NCBI RefSeq assembly: GCF_003628305.1
Contig: NZ_RBZM01000005.1
Location: forward strand, 496,001 to 560,000
DNA length: 64,000 bases
Direction of reading: 5' to 3'
DNA from: Cohnella endophytica
GTDB lineage: Bacteria > Bacillota > Bacilli > Paenibacillales > Paenibacillaceae
The position numbers and the translations under genes are program-made. Position 1 is the first letter of the stretch. Each line of letters starts with the position of its first letter. Below, in pieces: positions 39,521-48,276 of this stretch. Under the pieces are notes generated by a model. That model was not told the DNA's origin. It saw only the letters and a list, made by a program, of their open reading frames with translations, and ran no database searches.

Positions 39521-39754
39521 ATGTATGATGCCCAGTGGAGAGATTGGAAGCCGTTCGTCAGCCCCAACGATCCCTGTCCGCCCATTCGCGTAAAGTGGTA
39601 TATCGTTCCGCCGAATCAGTATATTCATTTTCAACCGATGAACTTGCCGCAATTTACGCTTGAGGAAGCGTTGCAACGCGGCACATTGTGGCCGGCGCTT
39701 TTCAGCCCGTATCCTTCCAGACGCATGGCTAAAGGGGGAAAGGCGAATGGCTGA
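39521..39754 (+). CDS. cotJA: Spore coat-associated protein CotJA
   Basis: 77-aa protein with the CotJA hallmarks 'PFVSPNDPCPP', 'YIHFQPMNLPQF' and 'ALQRGTLWPALFSPY'. ATG 39521 is chosen because GAGGAGG lies ten bases upstream; a GTG at 39473 would add 16 residues without family support. It is the first gene of cotJABC and overlaps cotJB by eight bases. Confidence 0.93.
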   Translation: MYDAQWRDWKPFVSPNDPCPPIRVKWYIVPPNQYIHFQPMNLPQFTLEEALQRGTLWPALFSPYPSRRMAKGGKANG

Positions 39755-40073
39755 ACGGAACGAACGCGATGAACGCGACGAACGTCAGGATAGAAGCAGG
39801 AAACCGGAGCCGGCGACGCGGAACATCGAGGACCACTGCAGAGAGCTGCTAGAGCTTCAGAAGGTGGATTTCGCGTTGGTGGAATTAACATTGTATTTGG
39901 ACACCCATCCGACGGATATGCAAGCGGTGCAGCAGTTTAATCAGTTAGCGCAGCGGAGGCAACAGATCGCGGCCGAGTTCGAGATGAAGCATGGACCGCT
40001 GCTGCAGTTCGGTCATAGCTTCAGCAGATTTCCGTGGCAGTGGGTAGAAACCCCGTGGCCATGGCAAGTGTGA
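39747..40073 (+). CDS. cotJB: Spore coat protein CotJB
   Basis: 108-aa protein. A charged N-terminal extension (residues 1-30, rich in Arg, Glu and Asp) is followed by the CotJB core: 'LLELQKVDFALVELTLYLDT', 'DMQAVQQFNQL' and the aromatic C-terminus 'WVETPWPWQV'. The ATG follows AAAGGGGGAAAGG and overlaps cotJA. The extension is longer than in typical CotJB. Confidence 0.93.
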   Translation: MAERNERDERDERQDRSRKPEPATRNIEDHCRELLELQKVDFALVELTLYLDTHPTDMQAVQQFNQLAQRRQQIAAEFEMKHGPLLQFGHSFSRFPWQWVETPWPWQV

Positions 40074-40088
40074 GGAGGAGGCGAGGGG

Positions 40089-40658
40089 ATGTGGATCTAT
40101 GAGAAGAAGCTGCAATATCCGGTGCGGGTGAGCAAATGCGACCCCCGAATGGCCCGTTACTTAGTCGAGCAATACGGCGGCGCCGACGGCGAGCTATCGG
40201 CGGCTCTGCGTTACTTAAACCAACGGTATTCGATACCGGATAAGGTTATCGGTTTGCTGACGGATATTGGAACGGAGGAATTCGCGCATCTCGAGATGAT
40301 CGCCACGATGATCTATAAGCTTACGAAGGACGCGACGCCCGAGCAGCTCGAGGCGGCGGGGCTCGGAGCGAACTTCGTGAACCATGACGGCGGGATGTTC
40401 TACAACAACGCGGCGGGCATGCCGTGGACCGCGGCATACATTGCCACTAAGGGAGATCCGATCGCCGATCTCTACGAGGACATCGCCGCGGAAGAGAAGG
40501 CGAGGACGACTTATCAGTGGCTAATCGATTTCACGGACGACGTCGATATCCAGGACAGCTTGAAGTTCCTGCGCGAGCGGGAAATCGTGCATTCCTTGCG
40601 GTTCAAGGAAGCGGTCGAGATGCTGAAAGCGGATAGGGAGCAGAAGAAGGTTTATTGA
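40089..40658 (+). CDS. cotJC: Spore coat manganese catalase-like protein CotJC
   Basis: 189-aa ferritin-like dimanganese catalase family protein. Metal-binding acidic and histidine residues are in 'TDIGTEEFAHLEMIATMIY' (ExxH) and 'EDIAAEEKARTTYQ' with 'EREIVHSLRF' later. It may give the coat peroxide resistance (family knowledge). It starts 15 bp after cotJB; a terminator follows. Confidence 0.95.
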   Translation: MWIYEKKLQYPVRVSKCDPRMARYLVEQYGGADGELSAALRYLNQRYSIPDKVIGLLTDIGTEEFAHLEMIATMIYKLTKDATPEQLEAAGLGANFVNHDGGMFYNNAAGMPWTAAYIATKGDPIADLYEDIAAEEKARTTYQWLIDFTDDVDIQDSLKFLREREIVHSLRFKEAVEMLKADREQKKVY

Positions 40659-40674
40659 AGCTTTCAAATGAGCG

Positions 40675-40700
40675 AAAACTCCCTCGGCGGGGAGTTTTTA
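40675..40700 (+). terminator. Terminator of cotJABC
   Basis: AAAACTCCC-TCGGC-GGGGAGTTTTT, a short strong hairpin ending in T residues. Confidence 0.88.
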
Positions 40701-40824
40701 TCTTTGTATGAGCACTTTCAGCCTTTTCTTAAATCCGCAAGCTTATACGTCTTGTTTTGATTGTTCTCATGAATGACGACCTCGCCGTTATCGAGGAACG
40801 AATTATTTATTTTTCTAAATTAGG

Positions 40825-40850
40825 GGCAACCTTCCATATCATAAAGCGTA
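40825..40850 (+). promoter_or_regulatory. SigW-type promoter of the NfeD-flotillin operon
   Basis: GGCAAC (40825-40830), a 16-base spacer and CGTA (40847-40850) match the SigW form TGAAAC-N16-CGTA in the AAC and CGTA cores and spacing. The B. subtilis yuaF-floT operon is SigW controlled. Confidence 0.6.
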
Positions 40851-40894
40851 TTACTTGGTGAAGCGAGTTGCGACGAAAGGGGGGGAATGCCAAA

Positions 40895-41395
40895 ATGGAA
40901 ACCGTATTGATCGCGTTATTCGGCATCGGGGTCGGCTACGCGATATTGTCGGCCATCGTAGGGGATCTGTTCGGACTGGAATATCATACGGGAGAACTGC
41001 CCTTCTTATCGCCGACGATCATCGCCACGTTCCTGACCGTGTTCGGAGGAATCGGGTACATGCTGCTACATAATACCGATTGGACCGCGATTCCCGTTGC
41101 CAGCGTGTCCCTGCTTGCCGCGCTTGGCGTATCTTCGCTCGTATTGTTCCTCGTCGTTATTCCGTTGCATGCGGCGCAGAAAGGCGAGGCATTGTCCGCG
41201 AAAATGATGATCGGACTGGAAGCGAAGGTGATTACTTCGATCGAATCCAAACGCCTGGGAGAGATCGTATATGAGCAAGGAGGTACCAGAACCAGCGCGC
41301 CAGCCAAAGGAAATGGGGACCAAGACATACCTTACGGCACGGAAGTGAGAATCGTAGACGAATTAGCAGGTACTTTCGTAGTGGAGAAGCTTTAA
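40895..41395 (+). CDS. NfeD-like membrane protein (YuaF type)
   Basis: 166-aa partner of flotillin. Three hydrophobic segments cover residues 3-90, and a C-terminal OB-fold domain (95-166) is recognisable from 'MIGLEAKVITSI...GEIVYEQGG' and 'IPYGTEVRIVDELAGTFVVE'. ATG 40895 is chosen because AAAGGGGGGG lies just upstream; the frame opens earlier without support. It is directly upstream of floT, as in the yuaF-floT pair. Confidence 0.88.
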   Translation: METVLIALFGIGVGYAILSAIVGDLFGLEYHTGELPFLSPTIIATFLTVFGGIGYMLLHNTDWTAIPVASVSLLAALGVSSLVLFLVVIPLHAAQKGEALSAKMMIGLEAKVITSIESKRLGEIVYEQGGTRTSAPAKGNGDQDIPYGTEVRIVDELAGTFVVEKL

Positions 41396-41426
41396 GGATA
41401 CAACAACAGATGGAGAAAACGAGAGG

Positions 41427-42848
41427 ATGGTTTTGTTAAACATGGACGCGACGTTGTATATTCCGGTAGGCATTATTATCGCTGTTCTTTTATTAATTAT
41501 CGTATTCGCTTCCAGGTATCGCACGGTAAAGGCGGATGAAGCCATGATCGTGACGGGGGCGCTCACCCGCGATGGCATGAAAATCGTCAAGGCGGGAGGC
41601 ACGTTCGTCTGGCCGGTCGTGCAGAATGCCTCTTTCCTGTCCCTTCAAGTGCACACTCTCGATATTCATACGCCGGAAGTATACACGGTTCACGGCGTAC
41701 CCGTCATGGTCGACGGCGTGGCGCAAATCAAGATCAAGGGCGACCAAGAATCGATATCCACCGCGGCGGAGCAATTTTTGGGTAAACAGGACGAGGAGCT
41801 CAAAAGTATCGCCACCCAGACGATGGAGGGCCACCTGAGAGCCATTCTAGGAACGATGACCGTAGAAGACGTCTATAAGAACCGGGAAGAGTTCGCGAAG
41901 AACGTTCAGGAGGTTGCCGCAAGCGATCTGAACAAGATGGGTTTGCAGATCGTATCGTTCACGATCCGTGACGTCAGGGATAAGAACGGATATCTGGATG
42001 CTCTCGGTCAGCCGCAGATCGCATCGGTCAAGCGGGACGCGGAGATCGCCAAGGCGAATGCGCTACGTGACGAACAAGTCGCCAAGTCCAAAGCGTTGGA
42101 GGACGGCAAAAAAGCGGAATTCACGGCGGAGACGAACATCGCGGAGGCGAATAAAGCGATGGAAGTCAAGAAAGCGGTTTTCAAGCAAGAACAAGACATG
42201 AAGAAAGCGGAAGCCGACCAAGCTTATAAGCTTCAAGAAGCCCGCTCGATGCAGTCGGTCAAAGCCGAGGAGATGCAAATCCAAGTCATCGAGCGGGAGA
42301 AGCAGATCGAACTGGAAGCCAAAGAGATCGAGCGCCGCGAGAGGGAACTCGTAGCGACGGTGAAGAAGCAGGCGGAAGCGGAGCGTTTCGCTCAAGAGCA
42401 ACGGGCGGAAGGCGATCGTTACCAGATCGAAGCGAAGGCCAAGGCGGAAGCGGAATCGGTTCGCTTAGCCGGTAATGCGAACGCGGACAAGGAAAGAGCG
42501 GAAGGTACGGCAGAAGCCGACGTCATCAGACTGAAAGGACTCGCGGAAGCGGAAGCGAAAGACAAAATCGCCGATGCGTTGCGGAAATACGGCGAAGCGG
42601 CCGTTATCGAACTGATCGTCGACAAGTTTCCGGAGATTGCCAGGGCGATCGCGGAACCGCTGTCGAAGACGGAGAAAATCGTTATCGTCGACGGCGGCGG
42701 AGGACCGAACGGGGGCGCCGGCAAGGTGACGGGCTACGTAACCGATCTGTTGGCCAAGATGCCGGAGACGGTCGGGGCGTTAACCGGCGTGGACTTAAAC
42801 CAGTGGCTTCGCAAGCTTGCTCAAAGAGATCAACCGATCGAGAAATAG
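41427..42848 (+). CDS. floT: Flotillin FloT
   Basis: 473-aa membrane scaffold protein of functional lipid microdomains. An N-terminal hydrophobic hairpin (residues 5-25, 'LYIPVGIIIAVLLLIIVFA') is followed by a PHB/SPFH domain (30-200), a long coiled coil rich in Glu, Ala and Lys repeats (210-400), and a C-terminal Gly-rich oligomerisation part. It forms an operon with the NfeD-like gene and is probably induced by envelope stress through SigW. ATG 41427 is close to its ribosome binding site; ATG 41442 is possible. Confidence 0.95.
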   Translation: MVLLNMDATLYIPVGIIIAVLLLIIVFASRYRTVKADEAMIVTGALTRDGMKIVKAGGTFVWPVVQNASFLSLQVHTLDIHTPEVYTVHGVPVMVDGVAQIKIKGDQESISTAAEQFLGKQDEELKSIATQTMEGHLRAILGTMTVEDVYKNREEFAKNVQEVAASDLNKMGLQIVSFTIRDVRDKNGYLDALGQPQIASVKRDAEIAKANALRDEQVAKSKALEDGKKAEFTAETNIAEANKAMEVKKAVFKQEQDMKKAEADQAYKLQEARSMQSVKAEEMQIQVIEREKQIELEAKEIERRERELVATVKKQAEAERFAQEQRAEGDRYQIEAKAKAEAESVRLAGNANADKERAEGTAEADVIRLKGLAEAEAKDKIADALRKYGEAAVIELIVDKFPEIARAIAEPLSKTEKIVIVDGGGGPNGGAGKVTGYVTDLLAKMPETVGALTGVDLNQWLRKLAQRDQPIEK

Positions 42849-42867
42849 TCATAATGCTCTTTATCGT

Positions 42868-42912
42868 GACTTTAGACCGTTTGTTTGTCGGTCTAAAGTC
42901 TTATTTTTTTTG
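42868..42912 (+). terminator. Terminator of the flotillin operon
   Basis: GACTTTAGACCG and CGGTCTAAAGTC form a perfect 12-bp stem, followed by TTATTTTTTTT. Confidence 0.95.
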
Positions 42913-43003
42913 ATGAATGACAAGGATTTAGTAGATTTTCGTCGAATTGTCGGGATAGAATGGAGAATAGCTTTCAGAATAACGGGCGGATAGGGGAGCG
43001 CGT

Positions 43004-44596
43004 ATGCAACTACATAGAGGATTCAAGCTTAGGTCAATCGTAAACGCGCTCGTTCTGATTACGGTTGTGGCAACGCTTACCATAACTTCGTTTATTTCAT
43101 ACCGAAGCGAGAAGCAATCGCTTACTCGGATGACCTTTCAATTAAACCAGGTGTATGCCGAGAAAATCTCGGATACCGTGAATCATTTATTCGAAGGAAT
43201 GAAAACAAGTCTTGCCGTTACGGGACAGTTTCTATCGACCGATTTAGAAAGGCCGGATCTCCATGAACAGCTGGTGCTTTTCCAACGCAGTCACTCCGAA
43301 TTTAATGCCGTCTTTATTTTCGACAAAAACGGCTTGCTCGTAGACGCGTCCAACATGGACCCGAACAAGAAAGGAAGTAAAGTCAACTCCATCGGAGTCG
43401 TCCAAGCGCTTCATGAACAACGGCCGATCGTATCGGAACCTTATGTCAGTTCAGCGATTAACAAGCTGATCGTGATGGTCAGCGAGCCTCTTCGCGACGA
43501 AACGGGCAATTACATCGGCTTTATCGGCGGTTCGATCCGGCTGCACGAAACGAACATTTTCCAGACGCTTCTAGGAAGCGCGCCTAATCAAGAAGGTGGT
43601 TCCTATGCTTATGTCGTGAGCTCTTCCAGCCATCTGCTGTACCATCCGGACGATAGCCGGATCGGCGAGGAGGTTAAAGGTAACGAAGCGATCATTGAGG
43701 TCTTGCAAGGACGTAATGGGTCTAAAAGAATAATTAATTCTAAAGGCGTGGACATGCTGGCCAGCTATGCCTATATCAAGTCGGCGTCGTGGGGCATCGT
43801 CGCCCAGACGCCAACGGAGATCGTCCTTTCCGCATCCCGCAAGCTCGTGGTTAAGCTCGTTCTTTACATGTTGCCCGCATTGCTTGTATTCATGGCTTTA
43901 ATCTATTGGGCGATCGGGATGTTATCGTCGCCGTTATCCAAGCTGGCGACGTTCGCGTCGCAATTGTCGCCCAAGAATAGCGCGGGGGATGAAATGCCCC
44001 GCATTCATAGGTTGAATTACGAAGCCAACGAACTGCACAAAGCAATCGGCAGGGCGACCCGACATTTCCGTTCCCAATTGGACAATCTATACTTGGAAGC
44101 GCAGACCGATCCTCTGACCGGATTGCACAATAGAAGGACAATGGATCGTTTTCTCAAGAGCTGGATCGCCGAAGGAACGCCTTTTTCGCTCATCGTGATG
44201 GATTTGGATCATTTTAAGCGGGTCAACGATACTTTCGGACATGACAAGGGCGACGAAGTTCTCAAATTTTTGTCGGGCATGATGCTGCGTCAATTAAGCA
44301 ATAATCGGATTTGTTGCCGGTTCGGCGGAGAGGAGTTCGTAGTACTCGTGCCGAATGAGGACATCGGAGCGGCTTTGGCGGATGCGGAGCGGATTTGCAA
44401 GCTGATGTCGGAGACGAAAAGTCCCACTGGGGATATCGTTACGGTGTCCGCCGGGGTGGCCCTGTTCCCGAACGCCTCGGATAATGCGGAAGGACTTTTC
44501 CGCGCGGCAGACCAAGCGCTTTATTTGGCCAAACGCAACGGGCGCAACCGAGTAGAAAAGATAAGCACTCCGGTCGCAGCCGAGCAAGTCCTATAA
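43004..44596 (+). CDS. Diguanylate cyclase with extracellular Cache sensor
   Basis: 530-aa c-di-GMP synthase candidate. Two transmembrane helices (about residues 12-32 and 285-307) flank an extracellular double-Cache-like sensor. A HAMP-like linker and a GGDEF domain (365-520) follow, with the active motif GGEEF at 441-445. Upstream 'LDHFKRVNDTFGHDKGD' is the usual substrate-binding region. It is the only protein in the window with an intact cyclase motif, complementing the EAL and HD-GYP enzymes. Confidence 0.93.
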   Translation: MQLHRGFKLRSIVNALVLITVVATLTITSFISYRSEKQSLTRMTFQLNQVYAEKISDTVNHLFEGMKTSLAVTGQFLSTDLERPDLHEQLVLFQRSHSEFNAVFIFDKNGLLVDASNMDPNKKGSKVNSIGVVQALHEQRPIVSEPYVSSAINKLIVMVSEPLRDETGNYIGFIGGSIRLHETNIFQTLLGSAPNQEGGSYAYVVSSSSHLLYHPDDSRIGEEVKGNEAIIEVLQGRNGSKRIINSKGVDMLASYAYIKSASWGIVAQTPTEIVLSASRKLVVKLVLYMLPALLVFMALIYWAIGMLSSPLSKLATFASQLSPKNSAGDEMPRIHRLNYEANELHKAIGRATRHFRSQLDNLYLEAQTDPLTGLHNRRTMDRFLKSWIAEGTPFSLIVMDLDHFKRVNDTFGHDKGDEVLKFLSGMMLRQLSNNRICCRFGGEEFVVLVPNEDIGAALADAERICKLMSETKSPTGDIVTVSAGVALFPNASDNAEGLFRAADQALYLAKRNGRNRVEKISTPVAAEQVL

Positions 44597-44610
44597 CGGA
44601 GGGGTTTCGC

Positions 44611-45273
44611 ATCAAGATAAACGTCAAATTATTATTCGCCCGTTCCTTTCTCTTAAGCGTAATTTGCGGACTTCTATTCGCGGGTATCGCGATTATGGTC
44701 GGCGAGCATGCGATCGCTTGGTTCGACGATCGGGTCATCGCGAAAGTTCAGGGCTTGGAATCGAATTCGCTTACGGGTTTCATGAAGTTTTTCACGGCGA
44801 TCGGCGCCGGAATTCCGGTCGTCGCCATTACCGCGGTCGCTATGGCTTTTTTGTATTTTGTTCTGAAGCATCGCCTTGAGCTTGTGTTTTTTACAGTCGT
44901 CGTCGTCGGCTCCGCGTTGTTGAACATGGTGCTGAAGCTAGCGTTCCGGAGGGAGCGCCCGACGCTGCATCGAATTGCCGAGGCAAGCGGATTCAGTTTT
45001 CCGAGCGGTCATTCGATGGCCGCGTTTACCCTGTACGGGGTTCTGTGTTTCTTGCTTTGGAAGCATATCCGACACCCGTTCGGACGCTTCGCGATGATAT
45101 TGTTCGGGTGTTTGCTGACCGCGACGATCGGGATAAGCCGAATCTACTTGGGCGTTCACTATCCTAGCGACGTCGTTGGGGGGTACTTGTGCAGCGGGAT
45201 GTGGTTGGCGGCGTCAATCGGGTATTATCAGCATAGTTTGGAACATCGGATTGTCAATCGGGCGTCGCGATAG
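44611..45273 (+). CDS. PAP2-family membrane phosphatase, apparent ATC start
   Basis: 220-aa phosphatase, perhaps acting on undecaprenyl pyrophosphate or lipid phosphates. Motifs are 'KLAFRRERP' (KX6RP), 'PSGHSMAA' and 'SRIYLGVHYPSDVVGG' (SRX5HX3D), all intact. The frame is open upstream of ATG 44695, and a GGAGGGG site lies seven bases before ATC 44611. Residues from there ('KINVKLLFARSFLLSVICGL') form the expected first membrane helix. ATG 44695 would remove that helix and has no ribosome binding site. Either ATC is used or an ATG has mutated. Confidence 0.85.
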   Translation: MKINVKLLFARSFLLSVICGLLFAGIAIMVGEHAIAWFDDRVIAKVQGLESNSLTGFMKFFTAIGAGIPVVAITAVAMAFLYFVLKHRLELVFFTVVVVGSALLNMVLKLAFRRERPTLHRIAEASGFSFPSGHSMAAFTLYGVLCFLLWKHIRHPFGRFAMILFGCLLTATIGISRIYLGVHYPSDVVGGYLCSGMWLAASIGYYQHSLEHRIVNRASR

Positions 45274-45369
45274 TCCTGGAAGAGTATCGCCTGTTTTTGT
45301 CCCCCTATTACAAGCCTTTACATACACTGAATTCGGAAAGAGGCAATATGAATTCAGGAGGAATGCGAA

Positions 45370-46107
45370 TTGCCGCAGCATGTGGGGAGCAAGCGGAAAA
45401 AAACTTCCGCGCTGTTGCAAGAGAAATCGTTAAAGCCTCTCGTGCTTACAACCGTTACTTTGAACCGATCGAGTCTCGGGGCGATGTTAGCGAAATACGG
45501 CATGGTGTACGTTAAACCGAACGTCGGTACCCATGGGAACGGGGTTATGAAAGTCGAGCATGCCGATGGACGATATCGGTTTCAACTCGGATTGACGCCG
45601 CTTTCCTACAAGACGTATGACCAACTATTCGCTGCGATTCGCAGACGTACCGGAGGCAAGGATTACTTGGTTCAACGAGGCATTCGATTGTTGAAATACA
45701 AGGGGCGCCGTTTCGATCTTCGCGTAATGGTTCAATGGACGCCGCGAAGAACATGGGAGACGACGGGTATCATCGGGAGAGTCGCGGCTCCCCGCAAAAT
45801 CGTTACCAATTACCATAGCGGCGGAACTCTAATGGCACCGACCAATCTGTTAACGGCCAATATGGGCAAGGGCGCAGCCGATTTGAAGCTCCGTTCGTTG
45901 CGAATAATGGGCATGCGAGCGGGACAGGCTTTGAGGCGAAGATTTCCGAGAGTATGCGAGATCGGTCTCGACGTCGGACTGGACGAATCAGCGAAACCAT
46001 GGATCATCGAGGTTAATACGATGCCGGATCCCTATATTTTCAGGAAGCTTGGCGATCCGTCCATTTTCAGGAAGATCCGGCGTTATGCCAAAGCTTACGG
46101 CCGTTAA
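45370..46107 (+). CDS. Short YheC/YheD-like ATP-grasp protein
   Basis: 245-aa plus-strand member of the coat-associated YheC/YheD family, about half the length of the five minus-strand copies. The ATP-grasp core is present: 'VYVKPNVGTHGNGVMKVE', 'YLVQRGIRLLKYKGRRFDLRV' and the metal-binding 'PWIIEVNTMPDP'. The N-terminal domain of the longer members is missing. TTG 45370 has AGGAGG at eight bases. A CATACACT at 45321 resembles a SigE -10 element, with no clear -35. Confidence 0.85.
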   Translation: MPQHVGSKRKKTSALLQEKSLKPLVLTTVTLNRSSLGAMLAKYGMVYVKPNVGTHGNGVMKVEHADGRYRFQLGLTPLSYKTYDQLFAAIRRRTGGKDYLVQRGIRLLKYKGRRFDLRVMVQWTPRRTWETTGIIGRVAAPRKIVTNYHSGGTLMAPTNLLTANMGKGAADLKLRSLRIMGMRAGQALRRRFPRVCEIGLDVGLDESAKPWIIEVNTMPDPYIFRKLGDPSIFRKIRRYAKAYGR

Positions 46108-46123
46108 TAGCTTCAAGCATGAT

Positions 46124-46148
46124 AAGCCCCCCGACTCGGGGGCTTTTT
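46124..46148 (+). terminator. Terminator after the short ATP-grasp gene
   Basis: AAGCCCCC-CGACTC-GGGGGCTT followed by T residues. Confidence 0.9.
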
Positions 46149-46239
46149 GCTGCTCCGGCGACGGGCAATCCAACCCGATTTTCTTTACGCGGCGAGCATG
46201 ATGAGGTAGGATAGGATAAAAACTTCCGGGGGGACTCGC

Positions 46240-46929
46240 ATGAACGATAACAAGGAAAACGGCACTATCTTGCCCGATGCGGTCATATTCGATTTAGACG
46301 GCACGTTATTCCAGACCGAGACTTTGCTGGAGACGGTTCACCGACGCGTGTTCGAGACGCTTCGCGAGGAAGGACTGTACACGCTGCCGCTTCCTTCGAT
46401 CGACACGTTGCTCGGTTCGCTGGGCATGCTGCTTTCGGATATTTGGAAGCGGGTCATGCCGGAGGGATCGGCGGAAGCGCATGAGCGAGCGAACGTATTG
46501 TTGCTGCAATACGAGATGGAGGAGCTGGCGACGGGACGCGGTCATTTGTATCCCGGCGTCATCGAGACGTTAAGGGAGCTTCGCGAGAGAGGCATCCGGT
46601 TGTTTATCGCCAGCAACGGTCTGGAGGAATACGTAAAAGGCGTTCCGACGCTCAAGGGCATAGGCGATTGGTTCGAGGGGATGTATAGCGCGGGCGAGTT
46701 CGCCACGGCGACCAAAGTCGATCTCGTTCGCCGGTTGTTGGACGCGTACGGCGTCCAAAGCGCTTGGATGGTCGGCGATCGTTCGTCCGACGTCGAAGCG
46801 GGCAAACGCAACGGCTTGTTCGTCGTCGGGTGCGACTACGCGGGTTTCCGGCGCGATGGCGAATTGGACGGCTCCGATGCCGTTATCCAATCGTTTCCGG
46901 AGTTGCTTCGGCTTCTGAAGCAAAACTAA
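46240..46929 (+). CDS. HAD-superfamily hydrolase
   Basis: 229-aa haloacid dehalogenase-type phosphatase with motif I 'VIFDLDGTLFQTE' (nucleophile Asp near residue 19), motif II 'LFIASNG', a cap domain between, and motif IV 'WMVGDRSSDVEAG'. It resembles phosphoglycolate phosphatase/PpaX-type enzymes; the substrate is not certain. It is a single gene, convergent with the yheC/yheD array. Confidence 0.88.
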   Translation: MNDNKENGTILPDAVIFDLDGTLFQTETLLETVHRRVFETLREEGLYTLPLPSIDTLLGSLGMLLSDIWKRVMPEGSAEAHERANVLLLQYEMEELATGRGHLYPGVIETLRELRERGIRLFIASNGLEEYVKGVPTLKGIGDWFEGMYSAGEFATATKVDLVRRLLDAYGVQSAWMVGDRSSDVEAGKRNGLFVVGCDYAGFRRDGELDGSDAVIQSFPELLRLLKQN

Positions 46930-46953
46930 CGAAGTGGTTAACAATCTAAATTG

Positions 46954-46990
46954 GCCCCGAAAGTCTAATCAGGACCTTCGGGGCTATTTC
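46954..46990. terminator. Terminator between the HAD gene and the ATP-grasp array
   Basis: GCCCCGAAAGTC-TAATCAG-GACCTTCGGGGC followed by TATTTC, between convergent genes. The T-run is weak on both sides. Confidence 0.65.
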
Positions 46991-46994
46991 GTTT

Positions 46995-48209
46995 CTAATA
47001 ACGCGCATACAGTCGGCCGGATGATTGACTGTACTCGGAGATTAATTCGACGAGCTGCCGTCGATTCAACATCTCCACGTTCTCCGACGTTTCGGATCTC
47101 TGATTGCGCACCTCTTTCTTCTGTCGGTAAAACCACATTGCGTATTCGATCGGACGTACGATGGCGTTCCGATACACCTCGAGTTCCCCCGCTTGCTTAA
47201 ACACTTCCCTCGACGGTTTCGGATTGACTTCGATGAGCCATACTTTTCCTTTGCGGTCGATCGCAAGGTCGAGCGCAAGCTCGCATAAAGCTCCGTACGT
47301 GGCTTCCAAGTGATGGGCAACGTTGATTCCGAAAGTTTCGGCCGTTTCGCGAACCGAGGCGATCGAAGCTTCGTTGCCTATCCACTGCCGGAGCAACGAG
47401 TTCATGGAGGTGGCTACTCCTCCGCCGTGAAGATTGGAAGTGATGCTACGGAGCGGACCGACCCGTCCGGCGCAGCCCGTCACTTCCCAGGCGCCGGAGC
47501 CGTTCTTCTGCACGAGCATGCGGTAATCGTGAATTCGCCCGTTCGGCAGCTTGATGTCTAATCCTTGCTGCACGATATAGCTGTCGCCGTGCATATCCCA
47601 GTTCCCGAGCGCAGATGAAAGACTGCCCCTGGAAATGTTACGTGGCTGCACGATACTCCGCGAATGGTTGCGGCCTTGCAGCAGCAAATTCCCATCGCTC
47701 GAACGATCGATCCGAAGGATGCCCCGACCGCCGGTTCCGTTGATCGGCTTCAAATAAACCGTCGGAAATTTTTTGAGCATCTGAGCCACTTCATCCGAGG
47801 ATTGATAAGCTCTCGTTAACGGAAGATGCGGCCGAAAGGCCGCGACCTTGCTCAAAGTACGATAGACCGTCCATTTATTGCGCAGCGGCCGGTTAAGGAA
47901 TTGGAGATGGGAATAACGTTTGCGGAACGCCAGCAATTGCTGGAACCGTTCGCTTCTCTGTATCCGGCAACGGTCATAGATGACGTTCGGGAAGCGTACC
48001 CAGCGCCGGCTCCATTTTTTCGCATCCGGATCGAAGATCAACGCATGGATCTTGCCTTCGTTATCTTCGACGTCTTGCGGCGTAAACACGAAGACGGACA
48101 ACCCGATTTTTCTGCCCTCCGAGATCATCTTCTCGTATACCGGTCGTTCTTCGAGTTTCTTGGAATTGTTTAAATAAAGCGTCAGGATGCCAAGCACGGG
48201 CTTAGTCAT
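46995..48209 (-). CDS. YheC/YheD-type spore-coat ATP-grasp protein, copy 1
   Basis: 404-aa member of the endospore coat-associated YheC/YheD family. An N-terminal domain (1-115) with 'NVIYDRCRIQRSERF' is followed by an ATP-grasp fold: 'VYLKPINGTGGRGILRI' near residue 150, 'YIVQQGLDIKLPNGRIHDYRM' near 215, and metal-binding 'VWLIEVNPKPSRE' near 325. The C-terminal tail after 360 is polar and unique in the array. GGAGGCG precedes the ATG. It is last in the minus-strand cluster, 67 bp after the next gene. No reaction is established for the family. Confidence 0.9.
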   Translation of the reverse strand: MTKPVLGILTLYLNNSKKLEERPVYEKMISEGRKIGLSVFVFTPQDVEDNEGKIHALIFDPDAKKWSRRWVRFPNVIYDRCRIQRSERFQQLLAFRKRYSHLQFLNRPLRNKWTVYRTLSKVAAFRPHLPLTRAYQSSDEVAQMLKKFPTVYLKPINGTGGRGILRIDRSSDGNLLLQGRNHSRSIVQPRNISRGSLSSALGNWDMHGDSYIVQQGLDIKLPNGRIHDYRMLVQKNGSGAWEVTGCAGRVGPLRSITSNLHGGGVATSMNSLLRQWIGNEASIASVRETAETFGINVAHHLEATYGALCELALDLAIDRKGKVWLIEVNPKPSREVFKQAGELEVYRNAIVRPIEYAMWFYRQKKEVRNQRSETSENVEMLNRRQLVELISEYSQSSGRLYARY

Positions 48210-48276
48210 CGGGAGTCTCGCCTCCGTGACGGGAGCGCCGGCGACGAGAGGATGAAGCGGAAACGCGTTATCAAAG

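Noticed and set aside
46240..46929. Naming the HAD hydrolase ppaX
   Set aside because: The motifs fit several HAD phosphatases and the gene neighbourhood of ppaX (hprK, lgt) is absent.
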